A DNA stretch of 64,000 bases, taken from positions 3,596,001-3,660,000 of the forward strand of contig NZ_CP062165.1 in the NCBI RefSeq assembly GCF_014844075.1. Reading direction: 5' to 3'. The notes under the pieces were generated by a model. The model worked only from the letters and a program-made list of their open reading frames with translations, was not told the DNA's origin and searched no databases. This document shows positions 8,546 through 17,305 of the stretch, piece by piece. The DNA comes from Paenibacillus sp. JNUCC-31 (GTDB lineage Bacteria; Bacillota; Bacilli; Paenibacillales; Paenibacillaceae). Positions within the stretch are counted from its first letter, which is position 1. Each line of letters opens with the position of its first letter. The translations under genes and the position numbers were made by a program.

Positions 8546-11173
8546 ATGATCAACTTCCAAGATAAAGTAAGTTTCATTTGGTCAATCGCAGAGATCTTGC
8601 GTGGACCGTATAAACCAGAGGACTATGGTAAAATTGTCTTACCATTAGCTGTATTACGTCGATTTGACTGCGTATTAGAGAGCACCAAAGAGGAAGTATT
8701 AGCAAAGGCAGAGCAGTTTGCTGCAATGAATGAAGATGCTCGTGAGCCGATTTTAAATCGTGTTTCAAAGCAAAACTTCCACAACACAAGTAAATATGAT
8801 TTTGATAAGTTATTAACAGATTCTGATAACATTGCTGATAACTTGCGTGACTATATGAATGGTTTCTCAAAAGTGGCTCGTGATATTATGGATCACTTTG
8901 ATTTTGACCGCCAAATCGATAAACTAGAGCAGAACAACTTATTATACTTAACGATTAAACGCTTTAGTGAGATTGACTTACATCCAGAAACAGTTTCAAA
9001 CATTGAAATGGGTTATGTATTTGAGGAACTAATTCGTCGTTTCAATGAGAATGCAGAAGCAGGGGATCATTACACACCACGTGAAGTAATTCGCTTAATG
9101 ACGCATTTATTGTTCCTCCATGACGATGCGAGTATTTTAAGGAAGCCAGGCTTAACACAAACGTTATATGACTGTGCAGCAGGTACAGGTGGTATGGGTT
9201 CTGTGGCACAAGAGTATTTACTAAGCCAAAATCCAACAGCACACTTGGAGTTTTTTGGTCAGGAAATCAATCCTGAATCATATGCGATTTGTAAAGCAGA
9301 TTTGCTTATAAAGGGAGAAGACGCACGCAATATTCGTTTAGGAAATACGTTATCAAACGACCAATTCCCACGTGATAAATTCGATTACTTAATTTCAAAT
9401 CCCCCTTATGGAGTGGACTGGAAATCATATGAGAAGCCAATTAAAGAAGAACATGAGAAACAAGGTTTTGACGGTCGTTTCGGTCCTGGTACGCCTCGTA
9501 CAAGTGACGGGCAACTATTATTCCTAATGCACTTATTATCAAAAATGAAGCCAGTCACAGCGGAAAACCCACAAGGCTCTCGTTTAGCGATTATTATGAA
9601 CGGTTCACCATTATTTACAGGTGATGCGGGATCTGGTGAAAGCGAAATTCGTAAATATGTACTTGAAAATGATTTAGTAGAAGGTATTGTGGCGCTACCG
9701 AATGATTTGTTTTACAACACAGGAATTGCAACGTACATTTGGATTTTAACGAACAATAAAGCACCTCTTTATAAAGGGAAAGTTCGTTTAGTGAATGCCG
9801 GAGACTTCTCGAAAAAAATGAAAAAGTCGATGGGTAGCAAGCGTAACGAAATTAAAGAAGAGCAAATTAACGAAATTGTTCGTTTATACGGTGATGCACA
9901 GCCAAACGAGTACGTAAAGATCTTTGACAATGAAGACTTCGGTTACGCAAAAATCACAGTAGACCGTCCTTTACGTTTAAACTTCCAAGTAAACGAAGAG
10001 CGTCTTGCACGTGTTGTAGAGGAAAAGGGCTTTGTGAACTTAGCAACATCGAATAAAAAGGGCGACGCAGGTCACTTTGAAATTGAAGAAGGTAAAAATT
10101 TGCAAACGAAAATTTTATATGTGTTACGCACGTTAGCAAGTGATAAAGTATATAAAAATCGTGACGAGTTCACGAAAGTAGTAAAAGATGCAATGAATCA
10201 AGCTGGTATTACTATCGGAATTCCATTGTTAAAAGCGATTTTAGCAGGACTCTCTGAAAAGGACGAAACAGCCGATGTATGCTTAAATACTAAAGGTAAT
10301 AAAGAGCCAGACTCTAGTTTAAGAACTTTTGAGACGATTCCTTTAAAAATGAATATGTCAAAGTATTTTAATGAAGAGGTTAAACCCTTCTATACAGATG
10401 CCTGGATAGATTCAGATGCAACAAAAATAGAATATAAAATAAATCTAATTAATAAATTTTATGAATTTAAAGAGGATAAATTTGATAAAGATGCTTTAAT
10501 AAACTTCAAGAATGATTTCACAAAAATTCTTACAGATTTAATTGCATTAGATAGTAATTTCAACAATACAAATGATAATTGTAAAGATTACTGGGTTAAT
10601 TTAGAAAATGGGAGATGGGAATTCGTAAGGGCTAAGTATCTTTGTGATGAAATAACTTTAAAAGGTTTTGAAGATGAAACGTTACTTTCAGTTTTAAAAG
10701 GAAAGGGACTAGTTCCAAGAGATGAGATGGAGACAGGAGCTGTTATGGCTACTAAAGATTTAGATAATTTTAAGTTAGTGGAGCCAGGAGATTTTGTTAT
10801 CCATCTAAGAAGTTTTCAGAGTGGATTTGAATTATCTCAAATAAAAGGCATTGTTAGCCCTGCATATACGGTATTCAGACTCAAAGAAATTTTAAATACT
10901 AATTTTTATAAATACGTATTTTATTCTAAACCATTTATTGATTATATTTCTAGTACTACTCAAAGTTTAAGAGATGGAAAACCTATCTCATTTAAAGACT
11001 TTGGGGATATGTATTTACCTGTTCCGCCAGAGCAGGAACAAAAGAAAATCGCTGATTATTTTACTCGTTTAGATTCAAAAATTAACGAAATTGAAAATCA
11101 GTTAGCAGAATTAAAAGGTACTAGGAACTCTCTGATTTCAAATGTCGTTACTGGACGTTTAAATATTGATTAA
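8546..11173 (+). CDS. Type I restriction-modification HsdM fused to a half-HsdS (single target recognition domain)
   Basis: N6-adenine DNA methyltransferase and DNA-specificity protein of a type I system in one 875-residue chain. HsdM part: N-terminal helical domain (residues 1-150), SAM motif I DCAAGTGGMGS (209-219) and catalytic motif IV NPPYG (285-289). The C-terminal part from about residue 670 reads as one HsdS target recognition domain with the characteristic end PVPPEQEQKKIADYF and a coiled coil (LDSKINEIENQLAELKG). Normal HsdS has two such domains in a separate protein, so two fused chains presumably supply both half-sites. RBS AAGGAG precedes ATG 8546. Codon use changes near 10270-11010 (AGA arginines, higher AT) compared with the M part (CGT arginines), suggesting an exchanged recognition domain. 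hsdR follows after 15 bases. Confidence 0.93.
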   Translation: MINFQDKVSFIWSIAEILRGPYKPEDYGKIVLPLAVLRRFDCVLESTKEEVLAKAEQFAAMNEDAREPILNRVSKQNFHNTSKYDFDKLLTDSDNIADNLRDYMNGFSKVARDIMDHFDFDRQIDKLEQNNLLYLTIKRFSEIDLHPETVSNIEMGYVFEELIRRFNENAEAGDHYTPREVIRLMTHLLFLHDDASILRKPGLTQTLYDCAAGTGGMGSVAQEYLLSQNPTAHLEFFGQEINPESYAICKADLLIKGEDARNIRLGNTLSNDQFPRDKFDYLISNPPYGVDWKSYEKPIKEEHEKQGFDGRFGPGTPRTSDGQLLFLMHLLSKMKPVTAENPQGSRLAIIMNGSPLFTGDAGSGESEIRKYVLENDLVEGIVALPNDLFYNTGIATYIWILTNNKAPLYKGKVRLVNAGDFSKKMKKSMGSKRNEIKEEQINEIVRLYGDAQPNEYVKIFDNEDFGYAKITVDRPLRLNFQVNEERLARVVEEKGFVNLATSNKKGDAGHFEIEEGKNLQTKILYVLRTLASDKVYKNRDEFTKVVKDAMNQAGITIGIPLLKAILAGLSEKDETADVCLNTKGNKEPDSSLRTFETIPLKMNMSKYFNEEVKPFYTDAWIDSDATKIEYKINLINKFYEFKEDKFDKDALINFKNDFTKILTDLIALDSNFNNTNDNCKDYWVNLENGRWEFVRAKYLCDEITLKGFEDETLLSVLKGKGLVPRDEMETGAVMATKDLDNFKLVEPGDFVIHLRSFQSGFELSQIKGIVSPAYTVFRLKEILNTNFYKYVFYSKPFIDYISSTTQSLRDGKPISFKDFGDMYLPVPPEQEQKKIADYFTRLDSKINEIENQLAELKGTRNSLISNVVTGRLNID

Positions 11174-11188
11174 GTGAGGTGAGTTGTG

Positions 11189-14179
11189 ATGGCTGTGGAT
11201 ACTTCAGAAAAAGGTTTTGAAACGAATATCGAAATAGCATTAATTGCGAATGGCTATAAAAAGCGTGTGTTAGAAGGAGAAGAGAGTGCTGCATTCAAGC
11301 AGCATGCTATCGACGTAGGAGAGCTATTTGCTTTTTTAGAGGATACACAGGAAAAACGTATGCGTACGCTAGAGAAATCGTATGGTCCTTCATATAAAGA
11401 AGAAGTTTTAAAACGTATTAAAGACCAACTACATCGTCAAGGTTTGGTCGAATGTCTACGTAAAGGGATTAAAGACCGTGGTGTGACATTACAGCTTGCG
11501 TATAATAAGCCACCTACGGCTATGAATAAAACATTAAATGAGCAGTATGGGAAAAATCGCTTTAATATTGCTCGCCAGGTGTATTACAGTGATAAGCATA
11601 ACAATAGCTTAGATATGGTGCTATTTTTAAACGGTTTGCCTCTTGTTGTGATGGAGCTAAAAAATCCATTAACAAATCAAACAGTTGAACATGCGATGAA
11701 GCAGTTAAAGACGGACCGTAATCCACTTGAGCAGCTGTTTAAATTTAATGAGCGTGTTGCCGTTTACTTTGCTGTTGACCCAGATGAAGTATTTATGACG
11801 ACAAAGCTTGATAAAGACAAAACATACTTCTTACCATTTAACAAAGGCAATAATGGTGGGAAGGGTAATCCGTTAACTTACGGTGACAATTATCGTACGC
11901 ATTATTTATGGGAAGAAATTTTAACCCCGGATAGCTTACTCGACATATTATATCGCTTCATCTTTATTAAGAAGGACGACATTAAAGATTCAAACGGTGA
12001 AACGATTGGTGAGCGTCAAATGCTTATTTTCCCTCGTTTCCATCAACTGGATGTTGTACGTGAGTTAGAAGCAGATGTTGCACAAAAGCTTGTCGGTCAT
12101 AATTATTTAATTCAGCACTCTGCGGGATCGGGCAAGACGAACTCGATTTCGTGGCTTGCACATCGTTTGGCGAAGCTACATAACGAGGACAATGAATCAA
12201 TATTTAGTAGTGTAATCGTTATTACCGATCGCCGAGTGTTAGACAAGCAATTGCAAGATGCGGTGTATCAGTTGGAACATAAAGCAGGGATGGTAGAGCC
12301 GGTTGATAAAGATTCAGAACAATTAGCACGTGCTATTAATAATGAGACTCGTATTATTATAACGACGCTTCAAAAGTTCCCGTTTATTTTAGAAAAAGTA
12401 GCGGGCATAGAGCGTAAAAAGTATGCGGTCATTATTGATGAGGCGCACTCATCCCAAGGCGGTAAAGCTTCAACTGCGTTAACGAATGTGTTATCGGATA
12501 AAACGTTAGAAGCAGCTTATGAGGAAGACCGTATTGCGGAAGAAAACTTAGATGATGTGGACGAAAAAATCGTTGAAGCAATCATGAAAAGTGGTAAGCA
12601 AGATAACGTATCTTTCTTTGCATTTACGGCGACACCAAAGCCGAAGACATTAGAGAAATTCGGTACAGTTGGTGTAGATGGTAAGCCAGTAGCATTCCAT
12701 CAGTACACAATGCGACAAGCAATGGAAGAAGGTTTTATTTTAGATGTGCTTGAAAACTATACGACCTATAAAACATTCTGGAAAATTGCAAAGACAGTAG
12801 ACGATGACCCAGAGGTATCACAAAAACAAGCAACGAAAAAGCTAGCGCAATACGTGTCACTACATCCGCATAGCATCGCACAAAAAACAGAAATTATTAT
12901 CGAGCATTATCGTAATTTTGTACAGCGCAAAATTGGCGGTCGTGCAAAGGCAATGGTTGTAACAGCTAGCCGTTTACATGCAGTACGTTACAAACTGGCT
13001 TTCGATAAGTATATTAATGAAATGAACTACAATGATTTAAAAACAGTAGTCGCTTTCTCAGGTACGGTGAAAGATAGCGAGATTAATTATACCGAGTCAG
13101 AAATGAATCAGTTCTCTGAAAAAGAGTTACCTGAAAAATTTAACTCTGACGAATACAAAGTGCTACTTGTTGCGGAAAAATATCAAACTGGATTTGATGA
13201 ACCACTGTTGCACACAATGTATGTAGACAAGCCATTAAGCGGTATTAAGGCGGTGCAAACACTATCTCGTTTAAATCGTACATGCCCTGGTAAAGACGAT
13301 ACATTCGTATTGGATTTTGTAAATGACCCAGAAGAAATGAAGGCATCTTTCCAGCCTTATTATGAATCGACAAGTCTATCAGAAATTACTGATCCAAATA
13401 TCCTTTATGATATGCAGGCCGAGCTAGAGCCATATCAAGTGTTTACGGAAGAAGAAGTGCAAAGGGTGAATGAGCTTGAGGTAATAGGCGGTGTGAAGAA
13501 GTCTACGAAGGCTCAAGCCAAGTTAAATGCGGTCCTCGATAAAGGTGTGGAGCGTTTTAAAAAGCTTTCGGTAGAAGAACAATTCGCATTTAAACAAGCG
13601 GCTACGAAATTTACACGTACGTATGGCTTTATATTGCAAGTTGTAACATTTATCGATCTAGGTCTGCATAAAGAATACATTTACTTAACGTACTTTTTGC
13701 GTAAATTACCACGTGGTCAAGGAGACAAAGACGTTTATTTGGCTGATGATGTAGCACTTGAATATTATCGTAATCAGAAAATGTTTGAAGGCAGCATTGT
13801 GCTTGAGAAAATAGGAGGCTACGACTTAGATCCTCAGAAACATGGTGCTAGTGGTGTAGCTGAAGATGAAATAGTTCGTTTATCGAGCGTGTTAGATAAG
13901 TTAAATGAGCGCTTCGGTACACAATTCACAGAAACGGATTTCCTTTCTCGCGAGCAAGTAAAAGAAGACATTTTAAATGATGAAGACCTTCGCCGCAGAG
14001 CAAAAAACAATACAAAAGAAAATTTTAAATTTGCCTTTGAAAAATCCTTTATGAATTTTGTTATTGACCGTATGAGCAGTAATCAAGATTTTTTCATGAA
14101 GATATTGGAAAATAATGAATTTAAAACTGTGATTATGGAAGATATGATGAATGAAGTTTATATGGAAGTAAACGGTTGA
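11189..14179 (+). CDS. hsdR: Type I restriction endonuclease subunit R
   Basis: Restriction and translocation subunit: binds the M/S complex, pumps DNA by ATP hydrolysis and cleaves. The 996-residue product carries an N-terminal PD-(D/E)XK nuclease (D142, E156-x-K158 in the context PLVVMELKN), then SF2 helicase motifs: Walker A SAGSGKT (311-317), DEAH (417-420), FTATPKPKT, and motif VI-like QTLSRLNRTCPGK. ATG 11189 is preferred over the adjacent GTG at 11186 because AGGTGA lies 6 bases upstream. It is co-directional with the fused hsdMS and close enough to be one operon. An IS30-type element starts 34 bases after the stop, leaving the gene intact. Confidence 0.96.
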   Translation: MAVDTSEKGFETNIEIALIANGYKKRVLEGEESAAFKQHAIDVGELFAFLEDTQEKRMRTLEKSYGPSYKEEVLKRIKDQLHRQGLVECLRKGIKDRGVTLQLAYNKPPTAMNKTLNEQYGKNRFNIARQVYYSDKHNNSLDMVLFLNGLPLVVMELKNPLTNQTVEHAMKQLKTDRNPLEQLFKFNERVAVYFAVDPDEVFMTTKLDKDKTYFLPFNKGNNGGKGNPLTYGDNYRTHYLWEEILTPDSLLDILYRFIFIKKDDIKDSNGETIGERQMLIFPRFHQLDVVRELEADVAQKLVGHNYLIQHSAGSGKTNSISWLAHRLAKLHNEDNESIFSSVIVITDRRVLDKQLQDAVYQLEHKAGMVEPVDKDSEQLARAINNETRIIITTLQKFPFILEKVAGIERKKYAVIIDEAHSSQGGKASTALTNVLSDKTLEAAYEEDRIAEENLDDVDEKIVEAIMKSGKQDNVSFFAFTATPKPKTLEKFGTVGVDGKPVAFHQYTMRQAMEEGFILDVLENYTTYKTFWKIAKTVDDDPEVSQKQATKKLAQYVSLHPHSIAQKTEIIIEHYRNFVQRKIGGRAKAMVVTASRLHAVRYKLAFDKYINEMNYNDLKTVVAFSGTVKDSEINYTESEMNQFSEKELPEKFNSDEYKVLLVAEKYQTGFDEPLLHTMYVDKPLSGIKAVQTLSRLNRTCPGKDDTFVLDFVNDPEEMKASFQPYYESTSLSEITDPNILYDMQAELEPYQVFTEEEVQRVNELEVIGGVKKSTKAQAKLNAVLDKGVERFKKLSVEEQFAFKQAATKFTRTYGFILQVVTFIDLGLHKEYIYLTYFLRKLPRGQGDKDVYLADDVALEYYRNQKMFEGSIVLEKIGGYDLDPQKHGASGVAEDEIVRLSSVLDKLNERFGTQFTETDFLSREQVKEDILNDEDLRRRAKNNTKENFKFAFEKSFMNFVIDRMSSNQDFFMKILENNEFKTVIMEDMMNEVYMEVNG

Positions 14180-14212
14180 TATAATAATCATTTATGTATA
14201 TTTACCTAAAAT

Positions 14213-15300
14213 ATATGACGGATTGTCAAGCTAAGTGCGACAGCTCCTTTGAAAAGGATTCGTGAGCGGTTCTCCAACCCAAGCATTTCGTGGTCTGTCG
14301 TTGATCAAGCGCAAAGCGGTCTCCAAGGCTTCATCCGTGATTTGTGCGAAATCTGTCCCCTTGGGGAAAAACTCTCGCAAGAGGCCATTGGCATTCTCAT
14401 TCGAGCCGCGTTGCTAGGAAGAATACGGATCTGCGAAATACACTTGTAGGCCATGAGCTTCTTCCAGGCTGGCGTAACAGGCGAACTCCTTGCCACGATC
14501 TGCAGTAGCGGTTTGAAATGCACCGACAGGATACTGCGAGGCTGCTACACCAAAAGCAATTTCCATGGACAAAGCTGTACGGTCAGGCATGGGAATGGCG
14601 GTGTACAGTCGGGTCTTGCGTTCGATGAATGTAGCTACGCAGCCCTTGCTTTTCCCACGGCCCGAGACGACCGTATCGAGTTCCCAATGGCCGAAGGTTT
14701 TCCGGGAACGAACCTCTTTCGGGCGCTGAGAGATGGTCTTACCCACAGCGAACTTGCCGCGTGTCTCTGCAGGCTTCTGCCGCTTACCTTTGTGACGGAG
14801 GACGGCAAGCATCCCTTTCACCAAACGGCCTGTATACAGCCAGCGATAGATGGTTTTAAAGCAGAACACAGGGTGTCCCTCTTGACGGAGTCGTTCTACG
14901 ATTTGCTCGGGAGACCACGTGGCTTGAAGCTTTTCTTCAATAAGGACCGACTGCTGCGGTGTCCATTTTCCGGCAGGGACGGAGGACTTACGTCGCTGGA
15001 CATAGCTTTCCTGAGATCGCTCGGCACGATAGGACTTCTGCGTTTCGTTTCGACGGAGTTCTCGGCAAATGGTGGCATGATGCCTGCCCAATTCACTGGC
15101 AATGGCTCGGGCACTTTTCCCTTGCTGGTGGAGGATTTCTAGCTTGCTGCGCTCGATTATGCTAAGATGTGTGTAGCTCATGGTGGATTCTGCTTGTGTG
15201 AATGTGGTGTAGGAACCTTCATTCTACACGAATCCGGCCATGGGCCATTTTTTATTTATTTCCAGCAGGTGTCGCACTTCATATTACAATCCGTCATATA
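14213..15300. mobile_element. Decayed IS30-family insertion sequence
   Basis: Ends are matching inverted repeats. The left end at about 14212-14242 and the right end at 15270-15300 share TATATGACGGATTGT and, after a divergent patch, AAGTGCGACA. The element encloses a single IS30-type transposase on the minus strand that carries a nonsense codon and a frameshift. No clear target duplication could be read because the flanks are AT-rich. Confidence 0.85.
14226..15181 (-). pseudogene. IS30-family transposase, inactivated
   Basis: The intact first part (255 residues, 15181 down to 14414) has the IS30 N-terminal helix-turn-helix (LSIIERSKLEILHQQGKSA) and two DDE residues in HWELDTVVSG and TATADRGKEF. 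The frame then meets TAG at 14416-14414, after the residues ADPYSS, where the family has Trp (SSWQRGSNEN). The remaining frame encodes QRGSNENANGLLREFF with the third catalytic residue. A further one-base loss at an A run near 14286-14288 shifts the last 20 codons (CLGWRTAHE). Two independent lesions mean no active transposase. Confidence 0.9.
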
Positions 15301-15871
15301 AAAAAATATAAAAGATTCACTTTTAAGAATTTTTCAAATAAGATATGAAGCAATTATTGTCTGATCGAAAATAATTTATTTCATTCTGGCATTTAACATC
15401 TATAAACATTTACGTTTTTTTAAAGCAGATATATTTCGAAAGGGCACTACTCATATCAGTACAACCATAGGAGTCTTGTGGATCTTTGCCATGTGATCAA
15501 AAAACTTCGGTTTTACCTCTACACTATCTTAATTATTAAAAAAATTCCCTTTTCTGTTTTTTTTTTTAACATAGAGTTAATTCATGACATTGTTAAGTTA
15601 GACTTTTTAATGAGGATTGCATATTGATTACATAATCAACTGCTATTTAATAAAATAGCAGTTGATTTGTTTTTGGTATAAGTGTAGTATAGGTATTATA
15701 AGGTAATTGTTTGCAATAGCAAAAGGGAACGTGCACATCAAGCAGTGCAAGTTCCCTTTAAAAAAATGGTTCACGCGCAAACTCAGGCGTTGCGAGTGAA
15801 TTTATTTGATAATTTATCGGTAATTAATTATGCCATAAAACAACGTTTTTGTACAGAGAGAAGGTTATTCT
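15301..15871. other. AT-rich intergenic region upstream of the DUF3800 gene
   Basis: A 571-base stretch with no convincing gene. It holds a strong hairpin terminator (15635-15674) and a second long hairpin (AAAGGGAAC-GTGCAC / GTGCAAGTTCCCTTT, 15722-15759). Promoter elements for the downstream cassette were not clear. Confidence 0.5.
15635..15674 (+). terminator. Intrinsic terminator, orphan
   Basis: Perfect 14-base-pair stem ATCAACTGCTATTT / AAATAGCAGTTGAT (15635-15648 with 15653-15666) then TTGTTTTT. No gene directly precedes it on the plus strand, so it may be left over from DNA displaced by the IS30 insertion. Confidence 0.75.
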
Positions 15872-16690
15872 TTGGAAACTGCCATGAACAAAACTACTCT
15901 TTCCATTTTTTTCGATGAAAGTGGAAAAAAGAATAATGCAGTCCAATTGATGGGTGCGCTTTGTTTCCCAACAGATATTTATAATAATGATTCATTAATT
16001 ATGATGCACGAAATGAATAAAGATTATTCATTGCATTGGACTGATTATTCAGGTGATGCCAAGACGCGCAATGGTATCATTAAGTTATTCGAAATGGCAG
16101 CCCAAATTGCACCGTACGCTCAATTGAATATTCTTCATTATCATTATAATCAAATAGAAGCAGATGCAATTCGATTTGGGTCCGGATCGAAAACGGAGAT
16201 AATAGAGTATACTGTATACACTAAATTTCCTGAGCGGATAATGTACGGATTGCTCAGAGAATATGATAAATCCTCTGTGTTAAATGCAGCTCTTTATATT
16301 GAACATGCATATGAATATGAAAGGCTTGATTTAGCAAATTCATTAAAGAAGCAACTAAATGCTCATGCCCTCTACAGAGGTGAGCCCTACTTCGTTTTAG
16401 AATGCAGTTACAAACGAAAAGGCGAGGAAATTGGGGTAGAGCTTACAGATCTATTACTCGGAATAATAAGAACAGTAATGGAGAATAGTACATCCAACTC
16501 AAGGACAAAACGTGAACAACGGAATCTAATTTTCAGATTGTACAAGATGGGATTGTTGGAGTGCTTCATTCAAAACATGTCTCTTTATGAATGGACAGGC
16601 CAAACTATTCTTACGGAGAGGAACTTCAAAACCTGTATCAACCTTTTTATCGCCAAACATTTCGATGAGTACAAAAGGATTGCAGTTTAA
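15872..16690 (+). CDS. DUF3800-like protein (predicted RNase H-fold)
   Basis: A 272-residue protein opening with the DUF3800 signature LSIFFDESGKKNNAVQLMGALCF and carrying a late acidic motif GVELTDLLLGIIRT. DUF3800 members are predicted RNase H-fold proteins that often sit in mobile or defence loci; a nuclease role here is inference. TTG 15872 is chosen because AGAGAAGG ends 7 bases upstream; ATG 15884 is the alternative. It is followed after about 20 bases by a half-HsdS gene and then an HsdM-like gene that overlaps it, so the three form an apparent operon with no HsdR. This association is unusual. Confidence 0.75.
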   Translation: METAMNKTTLSIFFDESGKKNNAVQLMGALCFPTDIYNNDSLIMMHEMNKDYSLHWTDYSGDAKTRNGIIKLFEMAAQIAPYAQLNILHYHYNQIEADAIRFGSGSKTEIIEYTVYTKFPERIMYGLLREYDKSSVLNAALYIEHAYEYERLDLANSLKKQLNAHALYRGEPYFVLECSYKRKGEEIGVELTDLLLGIIRTVMENSTSNSRTKREQRNLIFRLYKMGLLECFIQNMSLYEWTGQTILTERNFKTCINLFIAKHFDEYKRIAV

Positions 16691-16711
16691 GTTATTGTGA
16701 GGTGTTATATA

Positions 16712-17305
16712 TTGTACAATCTATCTGATTATGGGAGTGTCATTCAAGGAGCTAATTTATCCCGTGTACAGGCTGAACCGGGTGTAGGTTCGATTAAGTT
16801 CATGCTTTATACAATGAAAGAACTGAATGAAAGCTTGGGAAATGAAAATCGAGGTAGTCATGATAAAACTCAAGAAATTCATGTTTCGGAATCGAAGGCT
16901 AGAGAACTGCCTATAACTGATAAGAACATGGTACTAATTAACTTGATATCACGCCGTGCGGCAACTGTAAGATCGGAATATATAGGCAGGCTGGTGCCGT
17001 CGAACTTTGCCATAATTAAAGTGGATGAAACATTATATGCTCCTTACCTGGAGTGGCATTTAAATGAATATCCGAAAAGCCGAATTTATTTAAGTGAAGC
17101 GACACAAGGAACGACCGTGGGAGCTCTCTCGATTCAAAAACTTAGGGCAGTACCTATCGTGGTACCGTCTTTAAAGGAACAGGAGATCGTAGGGGATGTG
17201 TATAGTAATTTAATTAATAAAAAAAGATTATTAATGCAACGTATCTACATTGAAGAGAAAAGCATTAATCAACAATTGTGCTCTTATCTGCAGGGGGGCG
17301 CGTGA
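16712..17305 (+). CDS. Half-length type I specificity subunit (HsdS, one target recognition domain)
   Basis: A 197-residue protein with the layout of one HsdS target recognition domain: MYNLSDYGSVIQGANLSR at the start, then GTTVGALSIQKLRAVPIVVPSLKEQEIV and a short coiled coil (NLINKKRLLMQRIYIEEKS). TTG 16712 is preferred because TGAGGTG lies 7 bases upstream; a GTG at 16697 would add five residues. Half-S proteins usually dimerise to recognise bipartite sites. It overlaps the following HsdM-like gene by one base (TGATG), implying translational coupling. Unlike a normal hsdS it contains a single recognition domain and has no hsdR partner nearby. Confidence 0.85.
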   Translation: MYNLSDYGSVIQGANLSRVQAEPGVGSIKFMLYTMKELNESLGNENRGSHDKTQEIHVSESKARELPITDKNMVLINLISRRAATVRSEYIGRLVPSNFAIIKVDETLYAPYLEWHLNEYPKSRIYLSEATQGTTVGALSIQKLRAVPIVVPSLKEQEIVGDVYSNLINKKRLLMQRIYIEEKSINQQLCSYLQGGA

